DNA of 6,330 bases from assembly GCA_013372965.1 (NCBI GenBank), contig JABXIR010000068.1, positions 1 to 6,330 on the forward strand. The letters are read 5' to 3'. The notes below the pieces were generated by a model. The model did not search any database and was not told where the DNA came from. It was given only the letters and a program-made list of their open reading frames with translations. This document shows positions 1 to 6,330 of the stretch, piece after piece. The translations under genes were made by a program, and so were the position numbers. How positions within the stretch are numbered: the first letter of the stretch is position 1; each line of letters opens with the position of its first letter. The stretch comes from Gammaproteobacteria bacterium. GTDB lineage: Bacteria > Pseudomonadota > Gammaproteobacteria > Pseudomonadales > DSM-25080.

Positions 1-2792
1 CCCAGCTGTTCGACCAATTTATCATATTGAGTTGCTCGATCACCTACGATGACATAAAGAAGCTTATCTTCAGCTAAATACTCTGATAACAGCTGATCGA
101 CGCGCTCCTCCGTCATACTCGCCACACGTTGCTGACGCTGAGATACGAAATCGCTCGCGAGATTGAAGCGACCCATCTCCGATAGCATGCCGGTTTTTTG
201 ACTGAGACTCTCGTAAGCGCGTGTTTGCGACTTGATTAAAATGTTTTGCGTCGTCGCGAGATCATCCGGACTGTACTGCGCTTGGTAGCCCTCGATGAGC
301 GATCTGAACACGTCCATCGCCTCTGAAGTAACATTAGCACGAACACTACTGTACGCCAGAACCGGTGCGTTATAACGACCACCAAGAACGGATGCGTACG
401 CACCATAGGTGTACCCTAACTGAATTCGAAGCGTTTGAAATAGCTGTGCACTGCTTCCACCGCCGAGACGATTAATTGCAAAACTGAGATCGTTTTCATC
501 GACTGAAAATGACGACGGCCCTTGAGATGCCATAAATAATACCGACTGTTTTGCCTCGGGCAGATCAACGAACACCCAATTTGGTAGATCCGGCAGTTCG
601 GCATGCTCAACATCGCGGAAAACTCTCGGCGCGCCAGTTGGAAGCCAATCAGCGAAGGACGCATTAAATGCGCGAGCCACTCGATTTGGTGGAATATCGC
701 CCGATAGGCTAAATACCGCGCCTTCCGGGCGAACGCTAAGATCATAAAACGCCTTCAGCTGATCTAAATCGATCGCGCTAACCGATGTCAATGTTCCAGA
801 AGTGGGCCAAGCAGCTCGGTAATCGGCTGGATATAACGATGCAAACGCAGCGCGAGACGCAATCGCCATCGGGGATGTCTCACTGGCTTGAATCTGAGTT
901 AGGCTCTGTTGCTTGATTCGCGAAAAATCGCTCTCGTCAAAACGTGGAGATTGGACGAGCTCCGCGACGATATCGAGCGTAGCCTCAAAGTTCCGCGCAA
1001 GACCGCTTGCGGAGACAACGATTCCGTCCATCGTCGATCGAACACGAACCGAAGAGCCAAGCAAACCTATTGCATCTTCTAATTCGGCTGGCGTAAGCGA
1101 TGCCGTACCTTCGTTCATTAATGTGGCCATCAAGGCGTTGGCGCCAAAGTTTGACTGGGATTCTAGCCATGCGCCACCAGGTATAAACAATTCAAAATCA
1201 AATAATGGCAACTCGGCCGATTCGATAGTGAGTAATCGAACGCCGTTGTTAGCAGTAACGTCGACAACGTTCGGCACTTGAATCTCAGGCATCGGGCCGA
1301 GTGGCGGCTCACTCCGATCGTGAACCGTGGGCGTGCGTTCGTAGCTCGCTTCCGCATCATCAAAAGTCGGTTCAGTGCCTGCCACGACTTGTTCTTCTTC
1401 GATACCTGCATCAATCGATTGGGCGAGAACAAGCTCTGGCTCAGCCTTGGGAACGACACTCGTATAGACGGCATTGGCGTCTCTCACATACGTGTTGTAA
1501 ACGCGTTCAATGTCTTCACGAGTAACGGCCTGAATTCGCTCAATATCGGTGCTAAAGTATCCAGGATCACCGGCATATTCAGCGTAAGTCGCTAATTGGA
1601 AGGCCTTATTTAATACGGATGACACGCCTTGATAAAAGCTTGTTTCTAAACCTGCTTTAATTCTTTGGAGGTCGCGATCATCGAAGCCAGTCGTCTCGAA
1701 GTCTTCTAAGGCAGCCTCAATTCCGGAATTAACATCGTTGAGTGACACACCGGCATTCGCCCGAACGCGAATTGAGAATTCACCCGCCAATTCATTGCTA
1801 CTCTGACGCGCGGAAACCGAAGGTGCTAGTCCTCGCTCCTCGACTAGCTGCCGATAGAGGGGCGCTCGCTTACCATCGGACAGCAACTGGGCCAAAGCCT
1901 CGAGTGCATAACTATCGGGGTGGTACTCTTCAACCGTTGGAAAGGTAATCGTTAACTCGGGAAGACGCGCAAAATTGTCTAAATGGTACAGTCTGGCAGA
2001 TTGATTCAAACGGACCGGCATTGGCTCAAGATCGCTGACACTTTGACCTGGAGCAATTTCACCGAACCACGTCTCAACCAGCGCTTTAGTTTCCTCAATA
2101 TCAATATCGCCTGCAATCACTAGGGTTGCATTTGAAGGTCCGTAGTATTGGTCGTAGAAAGCGCGAACGTCATCGAGTGTCGCGGCTTGAAGATCCTCTA
2201 GTTCACCAATGACCGTCCAAGAGTACGGGTGACCCTCTGGATATAAGGCGCGTCGAATGATAGCACCGGTGTGTCCGTAGGGCTGGTTGTCGACTCGTTG
2301 GCGCTTTTCATTTTTCACCACCTGTTTCTCTCGCTCAAGCGCCGATTCCGTAACGGTATTAATCATGTAACCTAGGCGATCTGAGTCGATCCACATAAGC
2401 TTTTCGAGCGCATCCTTCGGTACGACTTCATAGTAGATCGTTCCATCACTCCAAGTACCGCCATTCCGAGATCCACCGAGCTCCTCGATCATTTGACGAT
2501 TTGCGCCGCGAGGGACGTTTTCCGAGTCATTGAATGCCATGTGCTCAAACAGATGAGCAAAGCCCGTGCGACCCACTTCTTCTCGAGATGACCCGACGTG
2601 AATGACCGTTGCGACCGCTACGATTGGGTCCGACGTATCTTGGTGCAGAATAACGTTCAGACCATTTTCGAGTTGATAATATTCGTAGTCGATCGTCAGT
2701 GAATCGGCACTGCCCGCCGAATCCGATGAGTCCATCGGTGTGCATGCTGCGAATGCAGTCGCAGCAAAGATCCCGAGAAGAAGTTGTTTCAT
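1..2792 (-). CDS. M16 family zinc metallopeptidase, predicted lipoprotein (3' end cut by window edge)
   Basis: Two-domain M16 (pitrilysin/insulinase superfamily, COG0612-type) peptidase, expected to cut peptides or unfolded proteins in the periplasm. I read the frame codon by codon and it is open for 930 codons up to the edge. The N-terminus MKQLLLGIFAATAFAAC resembles a lipoprotein signal with Cys17 as the lipidation site (F-A-A-C, a slightly atypical lipobox), followed by a Ser/Asp-rich tether. The inverted zinc motif HLFEH lies at 80-84 (ligands H80 and H84, catalytic E83), and E162 in VVKNE is the third ligand at the usual distance. An M16_C-like domain follows (about 197-380). After a linker near 470-503 comes the second M16 half (about 505-860), which lacks HxxEH as expected. 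It keeps the R-x3-G-x2-Y substrate-binding signature (R789, G793, Y796). The last visible residues (YVIVGD... LVEQL) resemble the usual family C-terminus, so probably only a few tens of residues are missing. It lies downstream of and codirectional with the amidohydrolase. Family call is secure; substrate is unknown. Confidence 0.95.
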   Translation of the reverse strand, partial: MKQLLLGIFAATAFAACTPMDSSDSAGSADSLTIDYEYYQLENGLNVILHQDTSDPIVAVATVIHVGSSREEVGRTGFAHLFEHMAFNDSENVPRGANRQMIEELGGSRNGGTWSDGTIYYEVVPKDALEKLMWIDSDRLGYMINTVTESALEREKQVVKNEKRQRVDNQPYGHTGAIIRRALYPEGHPYSWTVIGELEDLQAATLDDVRAFYDQYYGPSNATLVIAGDIDIEETKALVETWFGEIAPGQSVSDLEPMPVRLNQSARLYHLDNFARLPELTITFPTVEEYHPDSYALEALAQLLSDGKRAPLYRQLVEERGLAPSVSARQSSNELAGEFSIRVRANAGVSLNDVNSGIEAALEDFETTGFDDRDLQRIKAGLETSFYQGVSSVLNKAFQLATYAEYAGDPGYFSTDIERIQAVTREDIERVYNTYVRDANAVYTSVVPKAEPELVLAQSIDAGIEEEQVVAGTEPTFDDAEASYERTPTVHDRSEPPLGPMPEIQVPNVVDVTANNGVRLLTIESAELPLFDFELFIPGGAWLESQSNFGANALMATLMNEGTASLTPAELEDAIGLLGSSVRVRSTMDGIVVSASGLARNFEATLDIVAELVQSPRFDESDFSRIKQQSLTQIQASETSPMAIASRAAFASLYPADYRAAWPTSGTLTSVSAIDLDQLKAFYDLSVRPEGAVFSLSGDIPPNRVARAFNASFADWLPTGAPRVFRDVEHAELPDLPNWVFVDLPEAKQSVLFMASQGPSSFSVDENDLSFAINRLGGGSSAQLFQTLRIQLGYTYGAYASVLGGRYNAPVLAYSSVRANVTSEAMDVFRSLIEGYQAQYSPDDLATTQNILIKSQTRAYESLSQKTGMLSEMGRFNLASDFVSQRQQRVASMTEERVDQLLSEYLAEDKLLYVIVGDRATQYDKLVEQL

Positions 2793-2800
2793 TATTGCTA

Positions 2801-2805
2801 TCCTT
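2801..2805 (-). promoter_or_regulatory. Ribosome binding site of the M16 peptidase
   Basis: On the minus strand AAGGA sits 8 bases before the ATG at 2792. This supports that start, which also gives a coherent lipoprotein signal peptide. Confidence 0.7.
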
Positions 2806-2807
2806 GT

Positions 2808-2827
2808 CACTTACTAATCACACTTAC
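2808..2827. repeat. Short direct repeat CACTTAC in the peptidase leader
   Basis: CACTTAC occurs at 2808-2814 and again at 2821-2827, 13 bases apart (GTAAGTG on the minus strand), just upstream of the peptidase ribosome binding site. Two 7-base copies can arise by chance. The spacing, slightly over one helical turn, is the only reason to note it. Confidence 0.25.
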
Positions 2828-2830
2828 CTT

Positions 2831-2850
2831 AGCGTGCCATATGGAACGCT
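2831..2850. repeat. Near-perfect 20-bp palindrome between the amidohydrolase and peptidase genes
   Basis: Arms AGCGT and ACGCT flank the perfect 8-base palindrome CCATATGG; only the pair at 2836/2845 (G against A) breaks symmetry. It lies in the 82-base gap, 24 bases after the amidohydrolase stop and about 38 bases before the peptidase start. On the minus strand no T-run follows it, so it is not a typical intrinsic terminator for the upstream gene. It could be an operator for a dimeric regulator, or an RNA hairpin (5-bp stem, mismatch, 2-bp stem, ATAT loop) that affects processing or relative expression of the two genes. The symmetry is seen directly; the role is inference. Confidence 0.5.
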
Positions 2851-2874
2851 TGGTATACGTTTTTGACGAAGCCA

Positions 2875-4173
2875 CTAATCGAGTTCGTTCTTAACGACGT
2901 CGCCGTCCTTCATAACAAAACCCACATTAAGTAACGCTTCAATGTCTCGTAGTGGCGATTGGCTCATCGCGATAATATCGGCTCGCTTACCAACCTCAAG
3001 GGTACCCAATTGATCTGTCATATCAATTAGATCAGCCGCGTTCACCGTCGCTGAGATCAACACATCCATTTCTGGCATGCCTGCCTCATGCATCAACACC
3101 GCTTCCCTTGCATTAGTTCCGTGTCGGGAAACACCGCTGTCCGTACCGAAAGCGATACGCACGCCCGCTCGATAGGCATTGCCAAAATTATTGATCATAT
3201 CAGCGCCAACGCGAATGGCTTTTGCGGCCTGAGAAGGCGATAGCACATTCGAGTTATTCGCCATGTCGACGACGGTATCGCCCGCTAGCAGCGTGGGAAC
3301 CAAGTACGCACCGGTCGTCTTAAATAATTCGTATGACTCTGGGCCCGCGTACGATCCGTGTTCGATGCTATCTACTCCAGCTCGAAGCGCGGCAATAATC
3401 CCTTCCTCTTGGTGTGCATGCGAAGCCACTTTGCGACCCATACGGCGAGCAGCCCCAACGACCTCTTCCAGTTCATCCATTTCCATTTGCTGACCGGTGC
3501 CCGTGGCTCGATCCGTCAAAACGCCGCCCGTCGAGGTAATCTTAATTAAATCTGCTCCGTATTTGATGACGTCCCTCGTTGCTCGCCGGCAGTCATAGGG
3601 ACCATCGCAGATCGCTCGATTATGCTCGGAGTGGAACTCCATCAACTCAGGACTCATTCCCGACACGTCGTTATGACCTCCGGTAATGCCAACGCCACCC
3701 GCTGCAATCACACGAGGGCCTTGGACCCAGCCATTATTGACCGCATCACGGTAGGCATACATATACTGAGGATTTGAGCCTACGTCTCTTACTGTTGTGA
3801 AACCGGCCTCCAATGTCACTCGACCGAAATGTACGGTTCTCATTCCGACCAGAGGCGCCGACATTCTTAGGGCTTCAGAGTCGTTTCTAGGCCCCAGCTC
3901 ACCTTGCAAATGCACGTGCATATCCATCAAACCAGGCATCACGAATGCCTCTTTTAAGTCAATGACCTCCGATAGCCCCTCGACGTCGGAGGCTCTCAAA
4001 TAACCGTCTTCTACCCGCGTAATCTCGCCGTCGGTAATCACAATACTGACTTCGTCGACCGGCTCTTGCCCGGGTATCAACAAAGCCGTTCCCGCATGAA
4101 TTAACTGCGTTTCAGCAGCGATCGATGGCGAAATGATGAGCGCTAAGAGCGCCAGAGAATGAAAACGACTCAT
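2875..4173 (-). CDS. Exported metal-dependent amidohydrolase (imidazolonepropionase/Xaa-dipeptidase-like)
   Basis: A 432-residue amidohydrolase-superfamily enzyme of the COG1228 type. Characterised relatives include dipeptidases (Xaa-Pro, Xaa-Arg/Lys) and other amide hydrolases. Residues 1-20 form a Sec signal peptide (MSRFHSLALLALIISPSIAA), so it probably acts in the periplasm. A small beta-domain precedes the TIM barrel. Metal-site residues appear in order: H86-x-H88 in PGLMDMHVHL, K211 in DLIKI (the position of the carboxylated lysine bridging two metals), H252/H254 in SHAHQ, H272 in IEHGSY and D345 in FGTDSG. The GITGGHND motif at 162-169 is typical of this subgroup, and the C-terminal LGTLEVGKRADI closes the beta-domain. 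The site is therefore intact. C189 and C195 could form a disulfide. I chose the start at 4173 over an upstream in-frame ATG at 4287 because it has a good ribosome binding site and a signal peptide at its N-terminus, whereas the longer form would run into the divergent gene. The exact substrate cannot be read from sequence. Confidence 0.93.
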   Translation of the reverse strand: MSRFHSLALLALIISPSIAAETQLIHAGTALLIPGQEPVDEVSIVITDGEITRVEDGYLRASDVEGLSEVIDLKEAFVMPGLMDMHVHLQGELGPRNDSEALRMSAPLVGMRTVHFGRVTLEAGFTTVRDVGSNPQYMYAYRDAVNNGWVQGPRVIAAGGVGITGGHNDVSGMSPELMEFHSEHNRAICDGPYDCRRATRDVIKYGADLIKITSTGGVLTDRATGTGQQMEMDELEEVVGAARRMGRKVASHAHQEEGIIAALRAGVDSIEHGSYAGPESYELFKTTGAYLVPTLLAGDTVVDMANNSNVLSPSQAAKAIRVGADMINNFGNAYRAGVRIAFGTDSGVSRHGTNAREAVLMHEAGMPEMDVLISATVNAADLIDMTDQLGTLEVGKRADIIAMSQSPLRDIEALLNVGFVMKDGDVVKNELD

Positions 4174-4260
4174 ATGTACTTTCCTCGTGATTATTGCTTT
4201 ATTTCTGCAAGCTAATGGCACTACCATATACTGAAAATTAACTAAAAAGAATGAACCAAT
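4174..4260. promoter_or_regulatory. Divergent promoter region
   Basis: These 87 AT-rich bases separate the starts of two divergent genes, so they should hold promoters for both directions. For the plus strand, TATACT at 4227-4232 matches the sigma-70 -10 consensus in 5 of 6 positions and lies about 29 bases before the ydbS-like start. The -35 position 17 bases upstream (TCTGCA, 4204-4209) is a poor match. No convincing -35/-10 pair was found for the minus strand. An ATGG-N5-CCAT inverted repeat at 4215-4227 abuts the -10. Exact promoter positions are inference. Confidence 0.4.
4181..4186 (-). promoter_or_regulatory. Ribosome binding site of the amidohydrolase
   Basis: GAGGAA on the minus strand ends 7 bases before the ATG at 4173. 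It decides the start in favour of the 432-residue form with an N-terminal signal peptide over the 470-residue extension. Confidence 0.75.
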
Positions 4261-4788
4261 ATGTTTGCCAATCAAGCGATCGATCACCTAGAGCCCTCCG
4301 AGCAACTCGATTTCACTCCGCTAGAAACCCGCTGGATCACGCTTCGTCGGGTCGTTTACTGGTCGATCGCACTATTCGTTGTTGTTATCCATGCAGCGTT
4401 TTTTCTCGTTGATAGTCACTTAGAACTGGCTCTCTACTCTGTGCTAGGCGTTCAGATTGCTGCTTGGGTGATTACTGTTCTATTTACGCTTATTGCGCTT
4501 AGAGTGACGATAGCCGACCCTCGTAAAGCCTATTTGCTTCGCGAGCACGACTGCAGCTACCGCCGTGGTATCATTTTTAAGAAGAACACGACTCAACCTA
4601 TCGTTCGCATTCAGCATGTCGAAATTAATCAGGGGCCGCTCGAGCGAAAATACCAATTAGCCAGCTTAGCGGTCTATAGCGCTGGGGGTTCAGCACATAC
4701 CTTTATGATTCCGGGCCTAGATCATGAACGCGCAAAAGCCATGCGACAGTTCATTCTGTCCCACAAGGAAGCGTCGAGTCATGTCTGA
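4261..4788 (+). CDS. ydbS: YdbS-like membrane protein with one bacterial PH-like (bPH2) domain
   Basis: A 175-residue inner-membrane protein matching the YdbS family (COG3402 type) in size and layout. A polar N-terminus (1-30) is followed by two transmembrane segments (about 31-50 and 56-80) and a C-terminal bPH2 (former DUF304) domain at about 85-170, probably cytoplasmic. The family signature is visible at 98-141: a basic-G turn (YRRGIIF), then IVRIQHVEINQGPLERKYQLASLAVYSAGG, read here as IVRIQHVEINQ (114-124), GPLERKY (125-131) and SLAVYSAGG (135-143). An in-frame stop at 4252-4254 makes 4261 the first possible ATG; only a weak A/G-rich Shine-Dalgarno stretch precedes it. It overlaps the next gene by 8 bases, which suggests an operon and translational coupling. 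The biochemical function is unknown. In Bacillus subtilis the homologous pair is under sigma-W control and linked to resistance to antimicrobial peptides (known of the family, not shown here). Confidence 0.9.
   Translation: MFANQAIDHLEPSEQLDFTPLETRWITLRRVVYWSIALFVVVIHAAFFLVDSHLELALYSVLGVQIAAWVITVLFTLIALRVTIADPRKAYLLREHDCSYRRGIIFKKNTTQPIVRIQHVEINQGPLERKYQLASLAVYSAGGSAHTFMIPGLDHERAKAMRQFILSHKEASSHV
4765..4769 (+). promoter_or_regulatory. Ribosome binding site of the ydbT-like gene, inside ydbS
   Basis: AAGGA lies within the end of the ydbS-like gene, 11 bases before the ATG at 4781. The spacing is rather long, so initiation probably relies partly on coupling to ribosomes terminating at 4788. 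An in-frame ATG at 4802 (residue 8) is a less likely alternative start. Confidence 0.5.
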
Positions 4789-6330
4789 TTCAATTAACGA
4801 CATGAGCCAGTGGCGACGAGTCTCAAAGATCGCGGTGGTCTACTACATGCTTCAGTTTGTGAAGCACCTTGTAGGGCAATTTATTTACTTGATCCCCGCA
4901 TTCATCGCACTTGGAAACCTGTTCAAAAATAATCCTTACTTAATTACACCGATTAGCCTTGGTATCGTGTCACTCATCGCCGTTTCCGGCCTACTGAGTT
5001 ACTACTTTTTCCGCTTCCGCATCGTCGACGGCGCCATCGAAATTCGATCGGGTATCTTCGTAAGAAAACAGCTTAATCTCCCCTACACGCGAATTCAAAA
5101 CGTCAAGTTTGAGCAGCCACTCTACTATCGCATCACGAATCACGTCGTCGTTGAACTCGACACCGCGGGCTCATCCAAGAGCGAGGCGAAACTCGCCGCC
5201 TTATTTCGCCCACTGGCAGAGGCACTTAAGCACGAAGTCATGATGAGCAAGCAAAGCACTGCCGAAACAGAGCCATCCGAAGATTCTTATGGGGCAGAGA
5301 GCTCAAATCGACAAACGTTGCTTGGCGATGAAATCCTCGTGATCGATCGTAGCTTGAGTGACTTGATTATCCACGGCCTCACTAACAATCGGGTATGGAT
5401 CATTCTCGGCGCCGCAGCACCACTGTTCGATGAATTTGCTGAGAACCTAGGGTCGATCGCTCAATACATTGGCTTCGACGGCTCTCAGTGGTTTAGCTTA
5501 GAGAGCAACGGTTGGTTTGGTGTTGGTTTAGCAATCTTTACCACGTTTGTATTCGTCATGATGCTCATCTCGTTGTTGTCGGTCTTAGGGAGCATTGTCA
5601 CCTATTACGATTTTAGGCTGACTCGACAGGAAGATCGCTATATTCGTCGCTCAGGGCTGTTCACAAAACGCGAAGTGGTCATGCCGCTTAGGCGTCTGCA
5701 GATGATTAGCATCCGTCAAGACTGGTTAGATCGGCTACTTAAGCGAGCTAACGTACATTACGAGCAAATCGGCAGCCAACAGCACCAGAACCCTAACCAG
5801 CCTCAGGCCCAACAAAAAGTTATGGTGCCCTCGGTGAGGTTCGAGGAAGTCAACCACCTGGTGCACGATTCGCTATCAAACCCAAACCTAGAGAGCCGAA
5901 CGTATCAGCCCATTCATCGCAGATTCTTGGTGCGCATGATCGCCTTCATAGCCGCACCGGTCGCACTCATCGTAGCGATTATTGTGGGACTCAATACCGA
6001 GTCCGCTGTATTCTCTTTACTCACTTTCGGGGGAGTTATCGCTGTTTTTTCTGCGATCTTTTATCAACGTTGGAAACGCTGGGGAATCGATCTGGACGAA
6101 CGCTATGTCGCGGTGCGAAATGGTTTCTTCGGCGTTAATCAACGTTTATTCGAACGCCACAAAGTTCAGCAGGTGACCTTGTCGCAGAGTGTTTTCATGA
6201 AACGCCACAACCTCTACGACCTCTATGTCGTTCTGGCCTCGGGCAGTGTTCACATCCCTTGCCTGAATGAGGAACACGCGCTGCTGGTGCGCGATGCCTG
6301 TTTACTGACGGTCGAGCGAGACGGCAAGTC
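4781..6330 (+). CDS. ydbT: YdbT-like membrane protein with three bacterial PH-like (bPH2) domains (3' end cut by window edge)
   Basis: The frame is open for 516 codons to the right edge. I translated it fully and found no stop or frameshift. It matches the YdbT layout (COG3428 type): pairs of transmembrane helices alternating with bPH2 domains. Hydrophobic segments lie at about 28-45, 53-77, 204-216 (weak), 246-275, 383-404 and 408-428. PH-like domains lie at about 78-152, 278-362 and 432-510. Each starts with a basic-x-G turn followed by a beta-strand with a conserved Gln: IRSGIF then RIQNV (88-93, 104-108), RRSGLF then RLQMI (289-294, 305-309), VRNGFF then KVQQV (445-450, 461-465). A polar Ser/Glu linker (156-178) separates the first domain from the next helices, and a Q/N-rich insert (331-345) interrupts domain 2. 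The third domain is nearly complete, so few residues are missing. Probably forms a complex with YdbS; molecular function unknown. Confidence 0.9.
   Translation, partial: MSDSINDMSQWRRVSKIAVVYYMLQFVKHLVGQFIYLIPAFIALGNLFKNNPYLITPISLGIVSLIAVSGLLSYYFFRFRIVDGAIEIRSGIFVRKQLNLPYTRIQNVKFEQPLYYRITNHVVVELDTAGSSKSEAKLAALFRPLAEALKHEVMMSKQSTAETEPSEDSYGAESSNRQTLLGDEILVIDRSLSDLIIHGLTNNRVWIILGAAAPLFDEFAENLGSIAQYIGFDGSQWFSLESNGWFGVGLAIFTTFVFVMMLISLLSVLGSIVTYYDFRLTRQEDRYIRRSGLFTKREVVMPLRRLQMISIRQDWLDRLLKRANVHYEQIGSQQHQNPNQPQAQQKVMVPSVRFEEVNHLVHDSLSNPNLESRTYQPIHRRFLVRMIAFIAAPVALIVAIIVGLNTESAVFSLLTFGGVIAVFSAIFYQRWKRWGIDLDERYVAVRNGFFGVNQRLFERHKVQQVTLSQSVFMKRHNLYDLYVVLASGSVHIPCLNEEHALLVRDACLLTVERDGK

Noticed and set aside
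416..745. Minus-strand open frame of 109 codons within the M16 gene
   Set aside because: It runs in a different frame of the same strand across the well-conserved second half of the peptidase, and its composition is not protein-like.
770..777. HIP1-type octamer GCGATCGC
   Set aside because: The exact octamer was not seen. Only the CGATCG core is frequent, so a cyanobacterial HIP1 element is not supported.
913..1281. Plus-strand open frame of 122 codons antisense to the M16 gene
   Set aside because: It lies entirely within the peptidase reading frame on the other strand, has no family-like motif, and has no clear ribosome binding site. It is a shadow of the real gene.
505..1300. Possible loss of catalytic activity because the second M16 half has no HxxEH motif
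   Set aside because: Only the first half carries zinc in single-chain M16 enzymes, and that half is intact here. The second half keeps its Arg/Gly/Tyr signature.
2831..2865. Intrinsic terminator formed by the palindrome plus TTTTT on the plus strand
   Set aside because: The T-run starts about 9 bases after the arm, the stem is short with a mismatch, and no plus-strand gene lies upstream to be terminated. On the minus strand there is no T-run.
4174..4287. Longer form of the amidohydrolase starting at 4287 (38 extra residues)
   Set aside because: It would overlap the start of the divergent ydbS-like gene, places the signal peptide internally, and ignores the good ribosome binding site before 4173.

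Overview
The window looks like a piece of chromosome from a Gram-negative bacterium, most likely a gammaproteobacterium. This is inferred from moderate GC, Shine-Dalgarno starts, a lipoprotein-type and a Sec-type signal peptide, and a ydbS-ydbT-like gene pair; no ribosomal or other marker gene is present to fix the taxon. It is almost fully coding, with four genes in two divergent pairs and no intergenic stretch longer than about 90 bases.

Left part, minus strand: an amidohydrolase (2875-4173) is followed 82 bases downstream by a two-domain M16 zinc metallopeptidase (2792 to the left edge, lacking only its last residues). Both have export signals. The peptidase looks like a lipoprotein and the amidohydrolase like a soluble periplasmic enzyme of the imidazolonepropionase/Xaa-dipeptidase type. 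Together they could form a small unit for degrading peptides outside the cytoplasm (inference). The gap between them holds the peptidase ribosome binding site and an almost perfect 20-bp palindrome.

Right part, plus strand: an 87-base divergent region (4174-4260) leads into a ydbS-like gene (4261-4788) that overlaps by 8 bases a ydbT-like gene (4781 to the right edge, cut near its 3' end). Both encode membrane proteins built from bacterial PH-like (bPH2, formerly DUF304) domains: one copy in YdbS and three in YdbT. The overlap suggests translational coupling and a joint membrane complex. In Bacillus subtilis the homologous pair belongs to a cell-envelope stress regulon and is linked to resistance to antimicrobial peptides; whether that holds here is unknown.

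I found no RNA genes, mobile elements, CRISPR arrays or phage genes, and no clear new system. The points most worth a second look are the intergenic palindrome, the pairing of the two exported hydrolases, the four-fold PH repeat with a Q/N-rich insert, and an excess of the hexamer CGATCG.
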